Shown here in pieces: positions 28,720 to 38,981 of a DNA stretch of 64,000 nt. The notes beneath the pieces are model-generated. The model searched no databases. It was not told the DNA's origin and saw nothing but the letters and a program-made list of their open reading frames with translations. Each line of letters begins with the position of its first letter. Within the stretch, counting starts at the first letter, position 1. A program made the position numbers and the translations under genes. The DNA is from Draconibacterium sp. (lineage in GTDB: Bacteria > Bacteroidota > Bacteroidia > Bacteroidales > Prolixibacteraceae), in assembly GCA_011620585.1 (NCBI GenBank), contig WOYV01000070.1, positions 93,855-157,854 of the forward strand, in the 5' to 3' direction.

Positions 28720-28891
28720 TAGCTGTTCCGGTATATTTTCGGATAAATAAATACATTGTGTTCCGGAAAATAAGCGGATTAATGATTTGAATATTTCACC
28801 CAAACGTTTGAACATTATTGCCCGCAGTTTCAATTTTACCGAAAAATGAGCGGATATAATTTGAGCTTTTTTATTAAATCTACAGAAACTC

Positions 28892-28899
28892 TATATTTG
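28892..28899 (+). promoter_or_regulatory. Bacteroidota -7 box for fabG
   Basis: TATATTTG matches TAnnTTTG exactly, with a T-run at the -33 distance. Transcription from it would give a leader of about 78 bases containing the CTTCGG repeat. Confidence 0.5.
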
Positions 28900-28932
28900 C
28901 GCAGTGATTGAAATAAATTTCAAAACATATAA

Positions 28933-28963
28933 TCTTCGGTCTTCGGTCTCATGACTTCCGACC
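28933..28963. repeat. CTTCGGT/CTTCCGACC degenerate repeat in the fabG leader
   Basis: Two tandem TCTTCGG words followed by TGACTTCCGACC lie 18-48 bases before the fabG start. The same word family precedes cinA. It would be transcribed in the fabG leader. Confidence 0.5.
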
Positions 28964-28980
28964 AAATTAAAATTAGGAAT

Positions 28981-29727
28981 ATGAAATTATTAGAAGGAAA
29001 AACTGCGATCGTTACAGGTGCATCGCGAGGTATTGGTAAAGCCATAGCATTAAAATTTGCTGAAGAAGGCTGTAATATTGCGTTTACCGATCTTTTTGCT
29101 GATGAAAATATGAAGGCCACCGAGTCTGAGATTGCTGCATTGGGCGTTACAGTTAAAGGTTATGCTTCAAATGCTGCTGATTTTGCTGATACAGACAGGG
29201 TAGTAGAAGAAATCGTGAAAGATTTTGGCAGAATTGATGTCTTGGTAAATAATGCAGGTATTACCAAAGATACTTTGCTAATGCGCATGACCGAAGAACA
29301 ATGGGATGCTGTAATTAATGTAAACCTGAAATCTGTTTTTAATTTTACCAAGGCTGCACAACGTACTATGTTGAAACAACGCAGTGGTTCGATCATCAAC
29401 TTAAGTTCGGTGGTAGGAGTCAGCGGTAATGCTGGCCAGGCAAATTATTCAGCTTCAAAAGCCGGTATTATTGGTTTTACCAAATCGATTGCCCGCGAAC
29501 TCGGATCACGTGGAATTCGCTCTAACGCGATTGCGCCAGGTTTTATTATTACCGAAATGACTGCCAAAATCCCGGAAGAAGCCCGTAAAGCCTGGGAAGA
29601 ATCGATCCCGATGAAACGCGGCGGTACTCCTGAAGAAGTTGCGGGCGTGGCTACTTTCCTGGCATCCGAACTTTCGTCGTATGTAAGTGGACAGGTAATC
29701 ACTGTTTGTGGCGCCATGAATACCTAA
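28981..29727 (+). CDS. fabG: 3-oxoacyl-[acyl-carrier-protein] reductase
   Basis: ATG at 28981 gives 248 residues beginning MKLLEGKTAIVTGASRGIG, the normal FabG N-terminus; the ORF extends 30 bases upstream through repeat sequence. NNAG and the catalytic YSASKAG are present, as is IRSNAIAPGFIITEMT typical of FabG. It reduces 3-ketoacyl-ACP with NADPH in fatty-acid elongation. The C-terminus VITVCGAMNT is slightly unusual where most FabG have VDGG. It is single, with a terminator after it. Confidence 0.93.
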   Translation: MKLLEGKTAIVTGASRGIGKAIALKFAEEGCNIAFTDLFADENMKATESEIAALGVTVKGYASNAADFADTDRVVEEIVKDFGRIDVLVNNAGITKDTLLMRMTEEQWDAVINVNLKSVFNFTKAAQRTMLKQRSGSIINLSSVVGVSGNAGQANYSASKAGIIGFTKSIARELGSRGIRSNAIAPGFIITEMTAKIPEEARKAWEESIPMKRGGTPEEVAGVATFLASELSSYVSGQVITVCGAMNT

Positions 29728-29746
29728 GAAAGTCAGAAAAATAGTT

Positions 29747-29777
29747 AAGCTGTCTCAAAAGGACAGCTTTTTTTATT
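29747..29777 (+). terminator. Terminator after fabG
   Basis: AAGCTGTC (29747-29754) pairs with GACAGCTT (29762-29769), followed by TTTTTTATTT. Confidence 0.85.
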
Positions 29778-29916
29778 TGTACAAACTACGGGAGGAGAAC
29801 CCCTAAATACTTCGCCTGAACTTTATTGAACATTCAATGCTTAAAATGAAAAGAGTGGGTCATAATTATTTCAATAAATTGCTTAAATTGTAATTGGAAG
29901 ATGTAATCGGGTAAAA

Positions 29917-31833
29917 ATGTTAAACAAATCGATAGCCTACCGCTTGAGTATTTATATTTCGTTGGCTGTAATTGCAGTATTTATTGCATTTATAGCGATC
30001 TATTTTTTGTTTAATGTCAGTATAATTAAGGAAAATATTGAAAACAAGGCTGTTAATATTAGTGGCGAGATCAAAGGAAAGGTTAACCAATACGTCAACG
30101 TTACTGTCGAAGTAACTGAAAATATTGCCGACCAGATTATTTTTTACGATCAGCATCATTCGGTTCAACCATTTATTGAACAGTTGGTTCGTAAGTATCC
30201 CTTTATTAATGCTATTCACATAAATCTCGATTCTACGATACCTCTGGATTATCATAATTTCTTTTGTTTTAACGCGGTTGACAGTATTTTGTTCTTTAAT
30301 GAAAATAAACCACTTAAGACCTGCGTAACAGAGCAACCGCATTTTAAAAAATTGTTGGAAAGTGATACCCCGGCATGGTCCGAGCCATTATTCTGCGAGC
30401 GTAATAATCATATTGTTGTTTCGTATTATGCTCCGGTTCAGGTGAATGATATAAACGGAACTCCGCAAAATGTAGGGGAGATTATCTGCGAGCTTTCTCT
30501 GTTTCAATTGAGTAAAACCATTAATCAAATTCAGATAGGAGAGAAAGGCTTTGCATTTTTATTATCGAAAGAAGGTACTTTTATCACCCACCCGCTGGAC
30601 GATTGGATTCTTACAAAAAGCATTTTCGATATTCCCAGGAAAGTTTTAGATGAAGATGAACTGGCGCTAAAAGCGTTCCTGGAACAACCTTCATCGGGTA
30701 GCATAATAGCACGCCCTGAAATTTTGAACTACGAAAAAAGCTGGGTGTATTATTCGCAGTTGGAGAATGACTGGATACTGATAATTGCCATTCCTTACGA
30801 AGAGATGTTTGAACCACTTTATCTTCCAATATTGAAAATGTTGTTTTTCTCGGTACTTGGAATACTGGTAATATACATTTTGATTACCTACATTACCAAC
30901 CGGCAAATTCAACCTTTAAGCAATTTAACGAACCAATTAAAACGCTTTAGCAGTTTATCGGGCGAATCATTTGCCGGCGACGACTCTATGAACGAAATCA
31001 AACATGTTTCGGAGAGTCTTAACCTTTTACGGACCTGGTATGAGAAGAATAAGATCAGGGTGTCGCGCGAAGAGAAACTCAATAAACTAAAGGATGATGA
31101 TATTTACCAGGCTGCTGAAATTCAGCAAAGTTTGATTAAGATTGATTACCCAGCTTTTCCGGGTAATCCGGAGATAGATTTGTGTACTTCATACAAACCA
31201 GCCCGCATCGTCAGCGGCGATCTTTTCGATTATTTTTTCCGCGACGAAGATGAACTGGTTTTGTCGGTTGGAGATGTATCGGGGAAAGGAGTTCCGGCAG
31301 CGTTTTTCATGAGCGTGGCGCAAACTGTTATCAAAAGTGTTGCCGTTGATACCCTGGAACATAAAAGCTCTTCCATCGTTCATCGTATAAACAACGAATT
31401 ATATTCGAACAATGTTCACCAGTTTTTTCTGACCTTGTTTCTCGGTATTCTTAACATAAAAACCGGTAAACTTTCGTATTGTAATGCTGCCCACACAACC
31501 AGTTATGTTCTGAAAGCTGATGGCAGGCTCGAAACGCTTTCCGACTCACATGGACTGCCACTGGGTTTATATCGCGATAAAGGATATCGCGAAAGCCGGT
31601 ATAAGATGGAAAAGGGAGATTCTCTGATTTTATATACCGACGGTGTTACTGAATTGCTTGACGAAAATAACATTCAATATGGCCACGACCGGTTAAAAGA
31701 AAACCTTCAAAGCTTAAAGGGGCTGGATTCGAAATCGATGGTTTTGAAAATCGAAAAAAGTCTTCAGCAGTTTATGGGCGAAGGGAGCCAGAACGATGAC
31801 ATTTGCATCTTAATCCTGAAATACAATGCATAA
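29917..31833 (+). CDS. Membrane sensor PP2C-type (SpoIIE/RsbU) serine phosphatase
   Basis: 638 residues. A first membrane helix (about 9-33) and a second (about 307-328) bracket a ~270-residue extracytoplasmic sensor of the Cache type. A short HAMP-like linker (about 330-385) follows, then a SpoIIE/PP2C phosphatase domain with DLFDYFF, LSVGDVSGKGVPAAFFMS, YCNAAHTT and LYTDGVTEL. Such proteins dephosphorylate anti-sigma-factor antagonists in partner-switching pathways. No STAS or RsbW-like partner is adjacent, so its target lies elsewhere. Confidence 0.92.
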   Translation: MLNKSIAYRLSIYISLAVIAVFIAFIAIYFLFNVSIIKENIENKAVNISGEIKGKVNQYVNVTVEVTENIADQIIFYDQHHSVQPFIEQLVRKYPFINAIHINLDSTIPLDYHNFFCFNAVDSILFFNENKPLKTCVTEQPHFKKLLESDTPAWSEPLFCERNNHIVVSYYAPVQVNDINGTPQNVGEIICELSLFQLSKTINQIQIGEKGFAFLLSKEGTFITHPLDDWILTKSIFDIPRKVLDEDELALKAFLEQPSSGSIIARPEILNYEKSWVYYSQLENDWILIIAIPYEEMFEPLYLPILKMLFFSVLGILVIYILITYITNRQIQPLSNLTNQLKRFSSLSGESFAGDDSMNEIKHVSESLNLLRTWYEKNKIRVSREEKLNKLKDDDIYQAAEIQQSLIKIDYPAFPGNPEIDLCTSYKPARIVSGDLFDYFFRDEDELVLSVGDVSGKGVPAAFFMSVAQTVIKSVAVDTLEHKSSSIVHRINNELYSNNVHQFFLTLFLGILNIKTGKLSYCNAAHTTSYVLKADGRLETLSDSHGLPLGLYRDKGYRESRYKMEKGDSLILYTDGVTELLDENNIQYGHDRLKENLQSLKGLDSKSMVLKIEKSLQQFMGEGSQNDDICILILKYNA

Positions 31834-31835
31834 AA

Positions 31836-31875
31836 AAGCCGGGACAAATCATCCTGGCTTCTTGTTTATTCTTTT
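31836..31875. terminator. Bidirectional terminator between phosphatase and clpC genes
   Basis: AAGCCGGGA (31836-31844) pairs with TCCTGGCTT (31852-31860) with one G-T wobble. T-rich sequence follows on the plus strand, and a T-run precedes it on the minus-strand side, so it serves both convergent genes. Confidence 0.8.
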
Positions 31876-34394
31876 AACACTTTATTTTTTGATAATATTC
31901 GCATTTGTAATTTCTCATTTTTCTTGTCAAATCCAACCGAAATTGTATCTCCTTCCGATACCGAAGCTTTTATAATTATTTCCGCCATCTCGTCTTCGAG
32001 GTATTTTTGAATAGCCCGTTTAAGTGGCCGTGCCCCAAATTGAGGATCGTAACCTTTTTCAGCGATGAAATCTTTGGCTGCAGGCGAAATTTTTAATTTG
32101 TAATTCAAGCCTTCCACTCGTTTATACAAACCTTCGATTTCGATATCAATGATTTCGTGAATGTGTTTCTTCTCCAATTGGTTGAACATTACCACATCAT
32201 CAATCCTATTGAGAAATTCAGGAGCGAATGCCTTTTTCAGCGCTTTCTCGATAATGTATTTGGCATGATCGTTTTCCTGCTCGGCCGTTTTACCACTGGA
32301 GAATCCAACGCCACGGCCAAAGTCTTTTAACTGCCGCGAACCAATGTTCGAGGTCATGATCACGATTGTATTTTTGAAATCGATATTTCTGCCCAAACTG
32401 TCCGTCAGTCTTCCTTCGTCGAGCAATTGGAGTAAAAGATGGAAAACGTCGGGATGTGCTTTCTCTATTTCATCGAGCAATACTACCGAATAAGGTTTGC
32501 GGCGAACTTTTTCGGTCAGCTGGCCGCCTTCTTCATAACCAACATATCCGGGAGGGGCACCAACTAAACGCGATACGGCAAATTTTTCCATGTACTCGCT
32601 CATATCCACACGGATCAAAGAATCAAGGTTGTCGAACAAATAAGTAGTCAGTACTTTGGCAAGCTGAGTTTTCCCAACACCCGTAGGACCCATGAAAATA
32701 AAGGATCCAATCGGCCGGTTAGGATCTTTTAACCCTGCACGGTTTCGTTGGATGGCTTTTACAACTTTGGCTATCGCTTCGTCTTGTCCGATCACCTTTC
32801 CTTTCAGGTCTTTCGCCATGTTCATCAGGCGTTTGCCTTCGGCTTGTGCAATGCGTTGTACGGGAATTCCCGACATCATGGCAACAACTTCGGCAACTTT
32901 TTGCTCATCCACAATTTCGCGGTGATTAAGTAATTCTTTTTCCCAGCGCTCTTTTTCCTCTTCAAGCTGAGTGAGCAGATTTTTTTCTTTATCGCGGTAA
33001 TTGGCCGCCAGTTCAAAATTCTGACTTTTTACTGCACCAATTTTATCCTCTTTGGTTTTTTCAATCTTCTCCTCGAGTTTAACGATTTTATCAGGCACAT
33101 TGATATTTGAGATATGAACGCGCGCACCTGCTTCATCCAGTGCGTCGATGGCTTTGTCCGGTAAATAGCGGTCGGTAATATACCTGGCTGTAAGTTTTAC
33201 ACATCCTTCAATTGCTTCGGGAGTATAAATCACGTTGTGATGATCTTCATAACGTTCTTTAATATTATTCAATATCTCGATGGTTTCGTCAACCGAAGTA
33301 GGATCGACCATCACTTTCTGGAAACGTCTTTCGAGTGCTCCGTCTTTTTCGATGTGCTGCCGGTACTCATCAAGGGTAGTGGCCCCAATACATTGAATAT
33401 CGCCTCTGGCCAAAGCCGGTTTAAGCATATTCGCAGCATCAAGAGAGCCCGTTGCTCCTCCAGCTCCAACTATAGTATGTATTTCGTCGATAAAGAGGAT
33501 GACATTATTCACCTTTGCCAGTTCGTTCAAAATTGCTTTCATTCTTTCTTCAAACTGCCCACGGTATTTTGTCCCGGCAACAATCGATGCAATGTCAAGA
33601 CTCACCACGCGTTTGTCGAACAACAGCCGTGAAACTTTCTTGCCTATAATTCGCAACGCCAAGCCTTCGGCAATCGCCGATTTACCAACACCTGGTTCCC
33701 CAATTAAGATCGGGTTATTTTTCTTCCGTCGGCTTAAGATTTGAGCAAGGCGTTCAATTTCTTTCTCACGTCCAACAATTGGATCAAGACTGTTTTCTTC
33801 GGCCAATTTGGTGATGTCGATTCCGAAATTATCGAGAACAGGTGTATCTGATTTTGCTCCGGCCCCTTTTTTACCACTTTGCGGCCCAACAGGATTTTTA
33901 GAAAAAGGTTCTTCTGATCCTTCATCTTCACCTTCCGGAAAGTCTGATTTGGCTTCCGGTTGCTGCTGATAATCCTGAAGTTGGGATTTGACCATGTAAT
34001 AGTTTATTCCCATTTCAATGAGCATTTGTGTGACAATACAATTACTGTCTTTTAAAATAGCAAGTAAAAGGTGGGCGCTGTTAGCGGTAACACTTTTAAA
34101 CGAACGGGCTTCCAGGTATATGAGTTTCAATGTTTTTTCGGTAGATTTAAGCATCACCAGTTCCGATTTTCCACTGATTTGTTTTTCAGTCCGTATTTTC
34201 TTTTCAACAAGTTGTTTTATCTGTGCCAGATCGATGCCCAGGTTTTCAAGTATATCGGTTGCTATTCCTTCGCCATCGCGCAAGATTCCCAAAAACAAGT
34301 GTTCTTGTCCGATATAATCATTTCCAAGACGAATTGCTTCTTCCCTGCTATATCCTATTATATCCTTTATTCGTGGAGAAAATTGTGAATCCAT
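31866..34394 (-). CDS. clpC: ClpC-type AAA+ protein unfoldase
   Basis: 842 residues. Two Clp_N repeats occupy about 1-150, then AAA-1 with GEPGVGKSA near 235 and DEIHTIVGAG. A UVR-type middle segment (about 440-490, FELAANYRDKEKNLL) distinguishes ClpC from ClpB. AAA-2 has GPTGVGKTQLAK near 570. ClpC unfolds substrates for ClpP and takes part in stress protein turnover. It is monocistronic and divergent from gyrA. Confidence 0.95.
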   Translation of the reverse strand: MDSQFSPRIKDIIGYSREEAIRLGNDYIGQEHLFLGILRDGEGIATDILENLGIDLAQIKQLVEKKIRTEKQISGKSELVMLKSTEKTLKLIYLEARSFKSVTANSAHLLLAILKDSNCIVTQMLIEMGINYYMVKSQLQDYQQQPEAKSDFPEGEDEGSEEPFSKNPVGPQSGKKGAGAKSDTPVLDNFGIDITKLAEENSLDPIVGREKEIERLAQILSRRKKNNPILIGEPGVGKSAIAEGLALRIIGKKVSRLLFDKRVVSLDIASIVAGTKYRGQFEERMKAILNELAKVNNVILFIDEIHTIVGAGGATGSLDAANMLKPALARGDIQCIGATTLDEYRQHIEKDGALERRFQKVMVDPTSVDETIEILNNIKERYEDHHNVIYTPEAIEGCVKLTARYITDRYLPDKAIDALDEAGARVHISNINVPDKIVKLEEKIEKTKEDKIGAVKSQNFELAANYRDKEKNLLTQLEEEKERWEKELLNHREIVDEQKVAEVVAMMSGIPVQRIAQAEGKRLMNMAKDLKGKVIGQDEAIAKVVKAIQRNRAGLKDPNRPIGSFIFMGPTGVGKTQLAKVLTTYLFDNLDSLIRVDMSEYMEKFAVSRLVGAPPGYVGYEEGGQLTEKVRRKPYSVVLLDEIEKAHPDVFHLLLQLLDEGRLTDSLGRNIDFKNTIVIMTSNIGSRQLKDFGRGVGFSSGKTAEQENDHAKYIIEKALKKAFAPEFLNRIDDVVMFNQLEKKHIHEIIDIEIEGLYKRVEGLNYKLKISPAAKDFIAEKGYDPQFGARPLKRAIQKYLEDEMAEIIIKASVSEGDTISVGFDKKNEKLQMRILSKNKVLKE

Positions 34395-34608
34395 ATATTT
34401 AATTGTTTACCTCTTTTTAACAAATTTTATTCCCAAATGGTTAAACGACTAAAATACTTAAAAATTTAAAGGACTGTCTATCGAAATGTCAGAAGTTATT
34501 AAAATTGGGTGGGATTGCCTGCATATCTGACAGTTTAATTGTTAATATCTTCTGTTTTTTATTGAATCAAAACACAATGGGAATACTCCCTAAAACCGAT
34601 GATTTTAC

Positions 34609-34616
34609 TATTTTTG
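34609..34616 (+). promoter_or_regulatory. Bacteroidota -7 box for gyrA
   Basis: TATTTTTG fits TAnnTTTG, 42 bases before the gyrA ATG. No convincing -33 element was seen. Confidence 0.4.
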
Positions 34617-34647
34617 TGGGTCTTTTAAATATGTAATAATAATTCGA

Positions 34648-34655
34648 AAGGAGAT
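34648..34655 (+). promoter_or_regulatory. Unusually strong Shine-Dalgarno before gyrA
   Basis: AAAGGAGA lies a few bases before the gyrA ATG. Most genes in this window lack any Shine-Dalgarno match, as is normal in Bacteroidetes, so this is an exception. Confidence 0.5.
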
Positions 34656-34658
34656 AGA

Positions 34659-37157
34659 ATGTCAGAAGGAGAAAAGATTATTCGAATAAACATTGAAGAG
34701 CAGATGAAATCTGCTTATATTGATTATTCAATGTCTGTTATTGTATCGCGCGCACTGCCCGATGTAAGGGATGGTTTTAAGCCGGTGCACCGTCGTGTTT
34801 TATTTGGAATGCACGAACTAGGAATTGTTTCAAACAAAGCCCATAAAAAGTCTGCCAGAATTGTTGGGGAAGTACTCGGTAAGTACCACCCGCATGGAGA
34901 CTCATCTGTATATTTTACAATGGTTCGAATGGCACAGGAATGGTCGCTTCGGTACCCTCTGGTCGATGGCCAGGGTAACTTTGGTTCGGTTGATGGCGAT
35001 AGCCCTGCTGCAATGCGTTACACTGAAGCCCGAATGTCAAGGATAGCGGAAGAAACGTTGGCTGATCTCGATAAAAATACGGTTGATTTTCAACCCAACT
35101 TTGATGAATCGTTGAGTGAACCCACCGTACTACCTACTAAAATTCCGCAGTTGCTAATTAACGGAGCTTCGGGTATTGCGGTTGGTATGGCTACAAATAT
35201 GCCACCTCATAACTTAAGCGACACCATCGATGCTACCATTGCCTATATCGATAATAACGATATTACGATAGACGAACTGGTTGATATTATTATAGCGCCT
35301 GATTTTCCAACAGGCGGTATAATTTATGGGTATCAAGGTGTAAAAGATTCATATGAAACAGGTCGAGGTCGAATAGTTATTCGAGGGAAGGCACATATTG
35401 AGAATGAAGGGGGCCGCGAAAAAATCGTTGTGACCGAAATACCGTATATGGTTAACCGTGCTGAGATGATTCAGAAAACTGCCGAATTGGTTAACGACAA
35501 AAAGATCGAAGGTATTTCGAATGTTAACGATGAGTCGGACCGCGAAGGGATGCGTATTGTTTACGATTTAAAACGTGACGCAATGAGCAACGTGGTGTTA
35601 AATAAATTATATAAGTACACCCAGCTACAAACTTCATTTAGTGTCAACAATATTGCACTGGTTCACGGTCGTCCAAAACTTCTGAACCTTAAAGAGCTGA
35701 TCAAATATTTTGTGGAACATCGGCATGAAGTGGTGATTCGCCGCACACAATACGAACTTGACCAAGCCGAGAAACGTGCACACATCCTGGAAGGTTTAAT
35801 CATTGCAAGCGACAATATCGACGAAGTAATCAGCATCATTCGTGGCTCTTCAACACCCGATGAGGCACGTACCCGCTTGATGGAACGTTTTGAATTGAGC
35901 GATGTTCAGTCGAGAGCGATTGTTGAAATGCGTTTGCGTCAACTTACAGGCCTCGAACAAGATAAGCTGCGAAATGAGTACAAAGAGATCATGTCATTAA
36001 TCGAATACCTGAGAAAGGTACTCAAGGACGTGGAATTGCGTATGCAAATTATCAAGGACGAATTATTGGAGATGAAACAAAGGTACGGCGATGCACGTCG
36101 TACCGAGCTTGAACCTAATGCGGAAGAATTCAACCCGGAAGATTTTTATGCCGATGAGGACATGGTAATCACGATTTCGCATCTGGGTTATATCAAACGC
36201 ACTCCGCTTACCGAATTCAGGACACAAGGAAGGGGAGGAATAGGTTCGAAAGGAAGTACCACACGTGACGAGGATTTCCTCGAACACCTGTTTATCGCAT
36301 CGATGCACAATACTTTGTTGCTGTTCACCGAAAAAGGACGATGTTTCTGGCTAAAAGTGTACCAGATTCCGGAAGGAACCCGTGCTTCAAAAGGCCGTGC
36401 CATCCAAAATATCCTGAATATTGAGCCTGACGATAAAGTACTAACTTTCATCAACGTGAAAACGCTGGCCGATAAGGAGTTCATCAATAATAATTATATT
36501 ATTCTGGCAACCAAAAAAGGAATTATTAAGAAAACTACTTTGGAAGCCTATTCTCGTCCGCGCCAGAATGGAGTGAACGCCATTACCATTAAAGAAGGCG
36601 ACCAGTTACTTGAGGCCAGGCTCACAAACGGAAATAGCGAAGTTATGATCGCGGTGCGTTCGGGCAAGGCAATTCGTTTCAACGAAAGCATTGTTCGTCC
36701 AATTGGTAGAACAGCCTCAGGTGTGCGTGGAGTTACATTGGGAGGAAAGGACGACGAGGTGATTGGTATGATTTGTGTACAAGACGAACACGAAGATATC
36801 CTGGTTGTTTCGGAAAACGGCTACGGAAAACGTTCTAAAATTGATGATTACCGGATAACCAACCGTGGTGGAAAAGGTGTTAAAACAATCAATGTTACGG
36901 AGAAGACCGGTCAACTAATTGCGATTAAAAATGTGTCGGATGACGACGACCTGATGATCATCACCCAAAACGGGCTTACTATTCGTTTGGCGGTCAGTTC
37001 TATTTCTTTGTTACGCCGCGCCACACAAGGAGTTCGGGTGATAAACCTGAAGGATGATGACCGCATCGCGTCGGTAGCTCGTGTTGATGTGGAAGAGGCA
37101 CCTGAGAGTGGCGAAGAAACAATTGAGAATGAAGAAAATAACTTAGAACAGGAATAA
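34659..37157 (+). CDS. gyrA: DNA gyrase subunit A
   Basis: 832 residues. The breakage-reunion domain has the catalytic Tyr121 in RYTEARMS and the quinolone-region sequence [10 protein letters not shown] at 77-86, with the usual Ser82 and a Phe at the position where E. coli has Asp87. The C-terminal half has six beta-pinwheel blades including the GyrA box [10 protein letters not shown] near 527. The acidic tail ([17 protein letters not shown]) is typical. GyrA with GyrB introduces negative supercoils. It has its own strong ribosome binding site and is followed 86 bases later by a TPR gene with its own promoter. Confidence 0.98.
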   Translation: MSEGEKIIRINIEEQMKSAYIDYSMSVIVSRALPDVRDGFKPVHRRVLFGMHELGIVSNKAHKKSARIVGEVLGKYHPHGDSSVYFTMVRMAQEWSLRYPLVDGQGNFGSVDGDSPAAMRYTEARMSRIAEETLADLDKNTVDFQPNFDESLSEPTVLPTKIPQLLINGASGIAVGMATNMPPHNLSDTIDATIAYIDNNDITIDELVDIIIAPDFPTGGIIYGYQGVKDSYETGRGRIVIRGKAHIENEGGREKIVVTEIPYMVNRAEMIQKTAELVNDKKIEGISNVNDESDREGMRIVYDLKRDAMSNVVLNKLYKYTQLQTSFSVNNIALVHGRPKLLNLKELIKYFVEHRHEVVIRRTQYELDQAEKRAHILEGLIIASDNIDEVISIIRGSSTPDEARTRLMERFELSDVQSRAIVEMRLRQLTGLEQDKLRNEYKEIMSLIEYLRKVLKDVELRMQIIKDELLEMKQRYGDARRTELEPNAEEFNPEDFYADEDMVITISHLGYIKRTPLTEFRTQGRGGIGSKGSTTRDEDFLEHLFIASMHNTLLLFTEKGRCFWLKVYQIPEGTRASKGRAIQNILNIEPDDKVLTFINVKTLADKEFINNNYIILATKKGIIKKTTLEAYSRPRQNGVNAITIKEGDQLLEARLTNGNSEVMIAVRSGKAIRFNESIVRPIGRTASGVRGVTLGGKDDEVIGMICVQDEHEDILVVSENGYGKRSKIDDYRITNRGGKGVKTINVTEKTGQLIAIKNVSDDDDLMIITQNGLTIRLAVSSISLLRRATQGVRVINLKDDDRIASVARVDVEEAPESGEETIENEENNLEQE

Positions 37158-37181
37158 ATAAGTGATTATTTTTCTTCGGGC

Positions 37182-37211
37182 TTGAATTAAAATTGAAAAC
37201 ATCTATTTTTG
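37182..37211 (+). promoter_or_regulatory. Promoter of the exported TPR gene (TTG-N19-TATTTTTG)
   Basis: TTG at 37182-37184, 19 bases, then TATTTTTG at 37204-37211: one of the closest matches in the window to the Bacteroidota consensus. The predicted leader is about 29 bases. Confidence 0.65.
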
Positions 37212-37243
37212 CAAAAAAAAATTAGTAATAAAACTTTTAGGAA

Positions 37244-38419
37244 ATGAAAAAAGCAATTATTCTACTAGCCTTGGTATTTGCAGTTTCAGGAGCCTTTGCC
37301 CAGAAAGGTAAAGTTACCAGTGCGCAGACTTTTAAAGATACTGGAAAACTTGATAAGGCTCTTGAAGCTATTCAGGAAGCCATTGATCCGGCTAACCCTA
37401 AGGCTGAAAAGACGATCCCTTGGCCAAAGACATGGGAAGTACGCGGTGATATTTACCAGGGTATTTTCCAATCAACAGATGCCAACATTAAAGCACTGTG
37501 TAAAGATCCGTTAACTGTTGCATTGGATTCGTATAAAAAAGCATTGGAACTTGATGAAAAAGGCAATTCCAGCAATGGTGTTAAAATTAAATTAACCTTG
37601 CTTACCAACGATTTAACCAACCAGGCGGTGGAAGGATTTAACAACCAGGACTACGAATTGGCACTGAAATCATTCGAACAAATATTGGATATACAAAATC
37701 TTCCAATTATTAAAGCTGATAATCCGGATGCCATTGACACGGTTATTATTTTCAATACAGGTTTGGCAGCATATAACGCCAAGGACTACAATAAAGCAGT
37801 TAAGTATTATAGCGAAGCTGCAAAATACGGATATAACGGTGGCCGTACTTTTAGTCTTATTTCGGATGCCTATCTGCAGATGCAGGATACTACCGCTGCT
37901 TTGAAATCAGCTCAGGAAGGATTCGAAAAATACCCTGAAGATAACGGAGTTTTGACTAGCATGATCGATCTTTATCTTAAGATGGATAAAACAGAAGAAG
38001 CCATGAAATACCTTAATGTGGCTATCGAACAAGATCCTACAAATGTAACTTATCATTTTGCACAAGGAACCTTGTTCGAAAGATTTGGCGAAGAAGACAA
38101 TGCAATTAAATCATACAAAAAAGCGCTTGAAATCGATCCAAATTACTTTAACGCTTTATTTAACCTTGGTGCATTGTATTACAATAAAGGGGTTAAGCAA
38201 ATAGAAGTAGCTAACGCTGTTCCGGCAAACGATAATGCCAAATACGAAGCTGAACTAAAAAAATCCGATCAGTGGTTCGAGAAAGCTATTCCATTCATGG
38301 AGAAATGTGATGAAATACAGCCAAACGATCCTAATACTCTTGAATCGTTAAAAAACCTATACTACCGTTTGAAAAACATGGATAAGTATAATGCCATTCT
38401 CGAAAAGTTGGGACAGTAA
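37244..38419 (+). CDS. Exported tetratricopeptide-repeat protein
   Basis: 391 residues with a signal peptide ending at AFAQ (about residue 19), so it is periplasmic or outer-membrane associated. The mature part carries about six TPR-like units, including YELALKSFEQILDIQ, YNAKDYNKAVKYYSEAAKYG and DNAIKSYKKALEIDPNYF. Such proteins act as scaffolds; no partner can be named. It has its own promoter and a strong terminator, so it is monocistronic. Confidence 0.88.
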   Translation: MKKAIILLALVFAVSGAFAQKGKVTSAQTFKDTGKLDKALEAIQEAIDPANPKAEKTIPWPKTWEVRGDIYQGIFQSTDANIKALCKDPLTVALDSYKKALELDEKGNSSNGVKIKLTLLTNDLTNQAVEGFNNQDYELALKSFEQILDIQNLPIIKADNPDAIDTVIIFNTGLAAYNAKDYNKAVKYYSEAAKYGYNGGRTFSLISDAYLQMQDTTAALKSAQEGFEKYPEDNGVLTSMIDLYLKMDKTEEAMKYLNVAIEQDPTNVTYHFAQGTLFERFGEEDNAIKSYKKALEIDPNYFNALFNLGALYYNKGVKQIEVANAVPANDNAKYEAELKKSDQWFEKAIPFMEKCDEIQPNDPNTLESLKNLYYRLKNMDKYNAILEKLGQ

Positions 38420-38440
38420 GACGTATTCAAAATAATATTA

Positions 38441-38480
38441 AAAGCCGTCCTATGTCAATGATGTAGGACGGTTTTTTTTT
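38441..38480 (+). terminator. Terminator after the exported TPR gene
   Basis: CCGTCCTA (38445-38452) pairs with TAGGACGG (38464-38471), the stem extending outward through A-T pairs, followed by nine T. Confidence 0.88.
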
Positions 38481-38578
38481 GTCCAAACTGAAACTTAAAA
38501 ACTTCATGGCACAAACAAAATACTGGAAGAATTCGTTGATAGAAACAGATTTTCTGTTAATGAATTTTAATAGATCGA

Positions 38579-38953
38579 ATGAGGAACAACGAAAAGAATG
38601 AATTGTCGCCAAAACAATGTGAAGAATTGATAAACACATAAGGTTGCGCTTTAACAAAAATATGGACCTCCAGGCAATTGAATCGAGAAAAGAACATCGC
38701 CCCCAAAAACTGTGGAACAGATTTAGCTACAGCGATTGGGATTGAACTTCTGAATGAAAGATGAATACCGGGAATTACAAAAACTGGGAGCTTTTGGTCA
38801 GAGAACGTCGAGTTGGGTGAAAACACCCGGGGAAATCAGAAAATGTGGAGGGGCAATTTTTGCGACCGACGCTACAATACTGTTTTTACCTATCACAAAG
38901 GGGCCGGGTCATATTATGCAGCCAGAGGATTTCGGGGTTTTCTGAGGATTTAA
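38579..38953 (+). pseudogene. DUF4256 pseudogene with internal deletion and several frameshifts
   Basis: No single frame is open, but joining frames gives a DUF4256 protein. The N-terminus (ATG 38579) reads MRNNEKNELSPKQCEELINT before a TAA. Another frame then gives LRFNKNMDLQAIESRKEHR, which skips the ~70 residues that normally separate the RFxKNM and ALESRKEH blocks. A further shift gives NCGTDLATAIGIELLNE, another gives EYRELQKLGAF and TSSWVKTP, and a last shift gives CDRRYNTVF and SYYAARGFRG before TAA at 38951-38953. At least four frameshifts and one large deletion mean it is dead. Family match is from memory of the consensus. Confidence 0.75.
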
Positions 38954-38981
38954 GTCAGAACATTTATCGGGCTAAATAATT

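Larger units (their letters stand above)
28670..28980. other. 311-base divergent spacer between mnmE and fabG
   Basis: It holds two outward-facing -7 boxes (mnmE at 28687-28694, fabG at 28892-28899) and the CTTCGG/CTTCCG repeat just before fabG. The middle 200 bases are AT-rich, with no coding signal and no structure that I recognise. Confidence 0.5.

Noticed and set aside
34905..34916. Phe in gyrA at the position of E. coli Asp87, possibly a quinolone-resistance change
   Set aside because: I recall the same DSSVYF sequence in other Bacteroidia, so it is probably normal for the lineage; the adjacent Ser82 is unchanged.
38503..38600. Short open frame beginning ATGGCACAAACAAAATAC before the DUF4256 pseudogene
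   Set aside because: About 31 codons only, overlaps the pseudogene in another frame and resembles nothing recognised.
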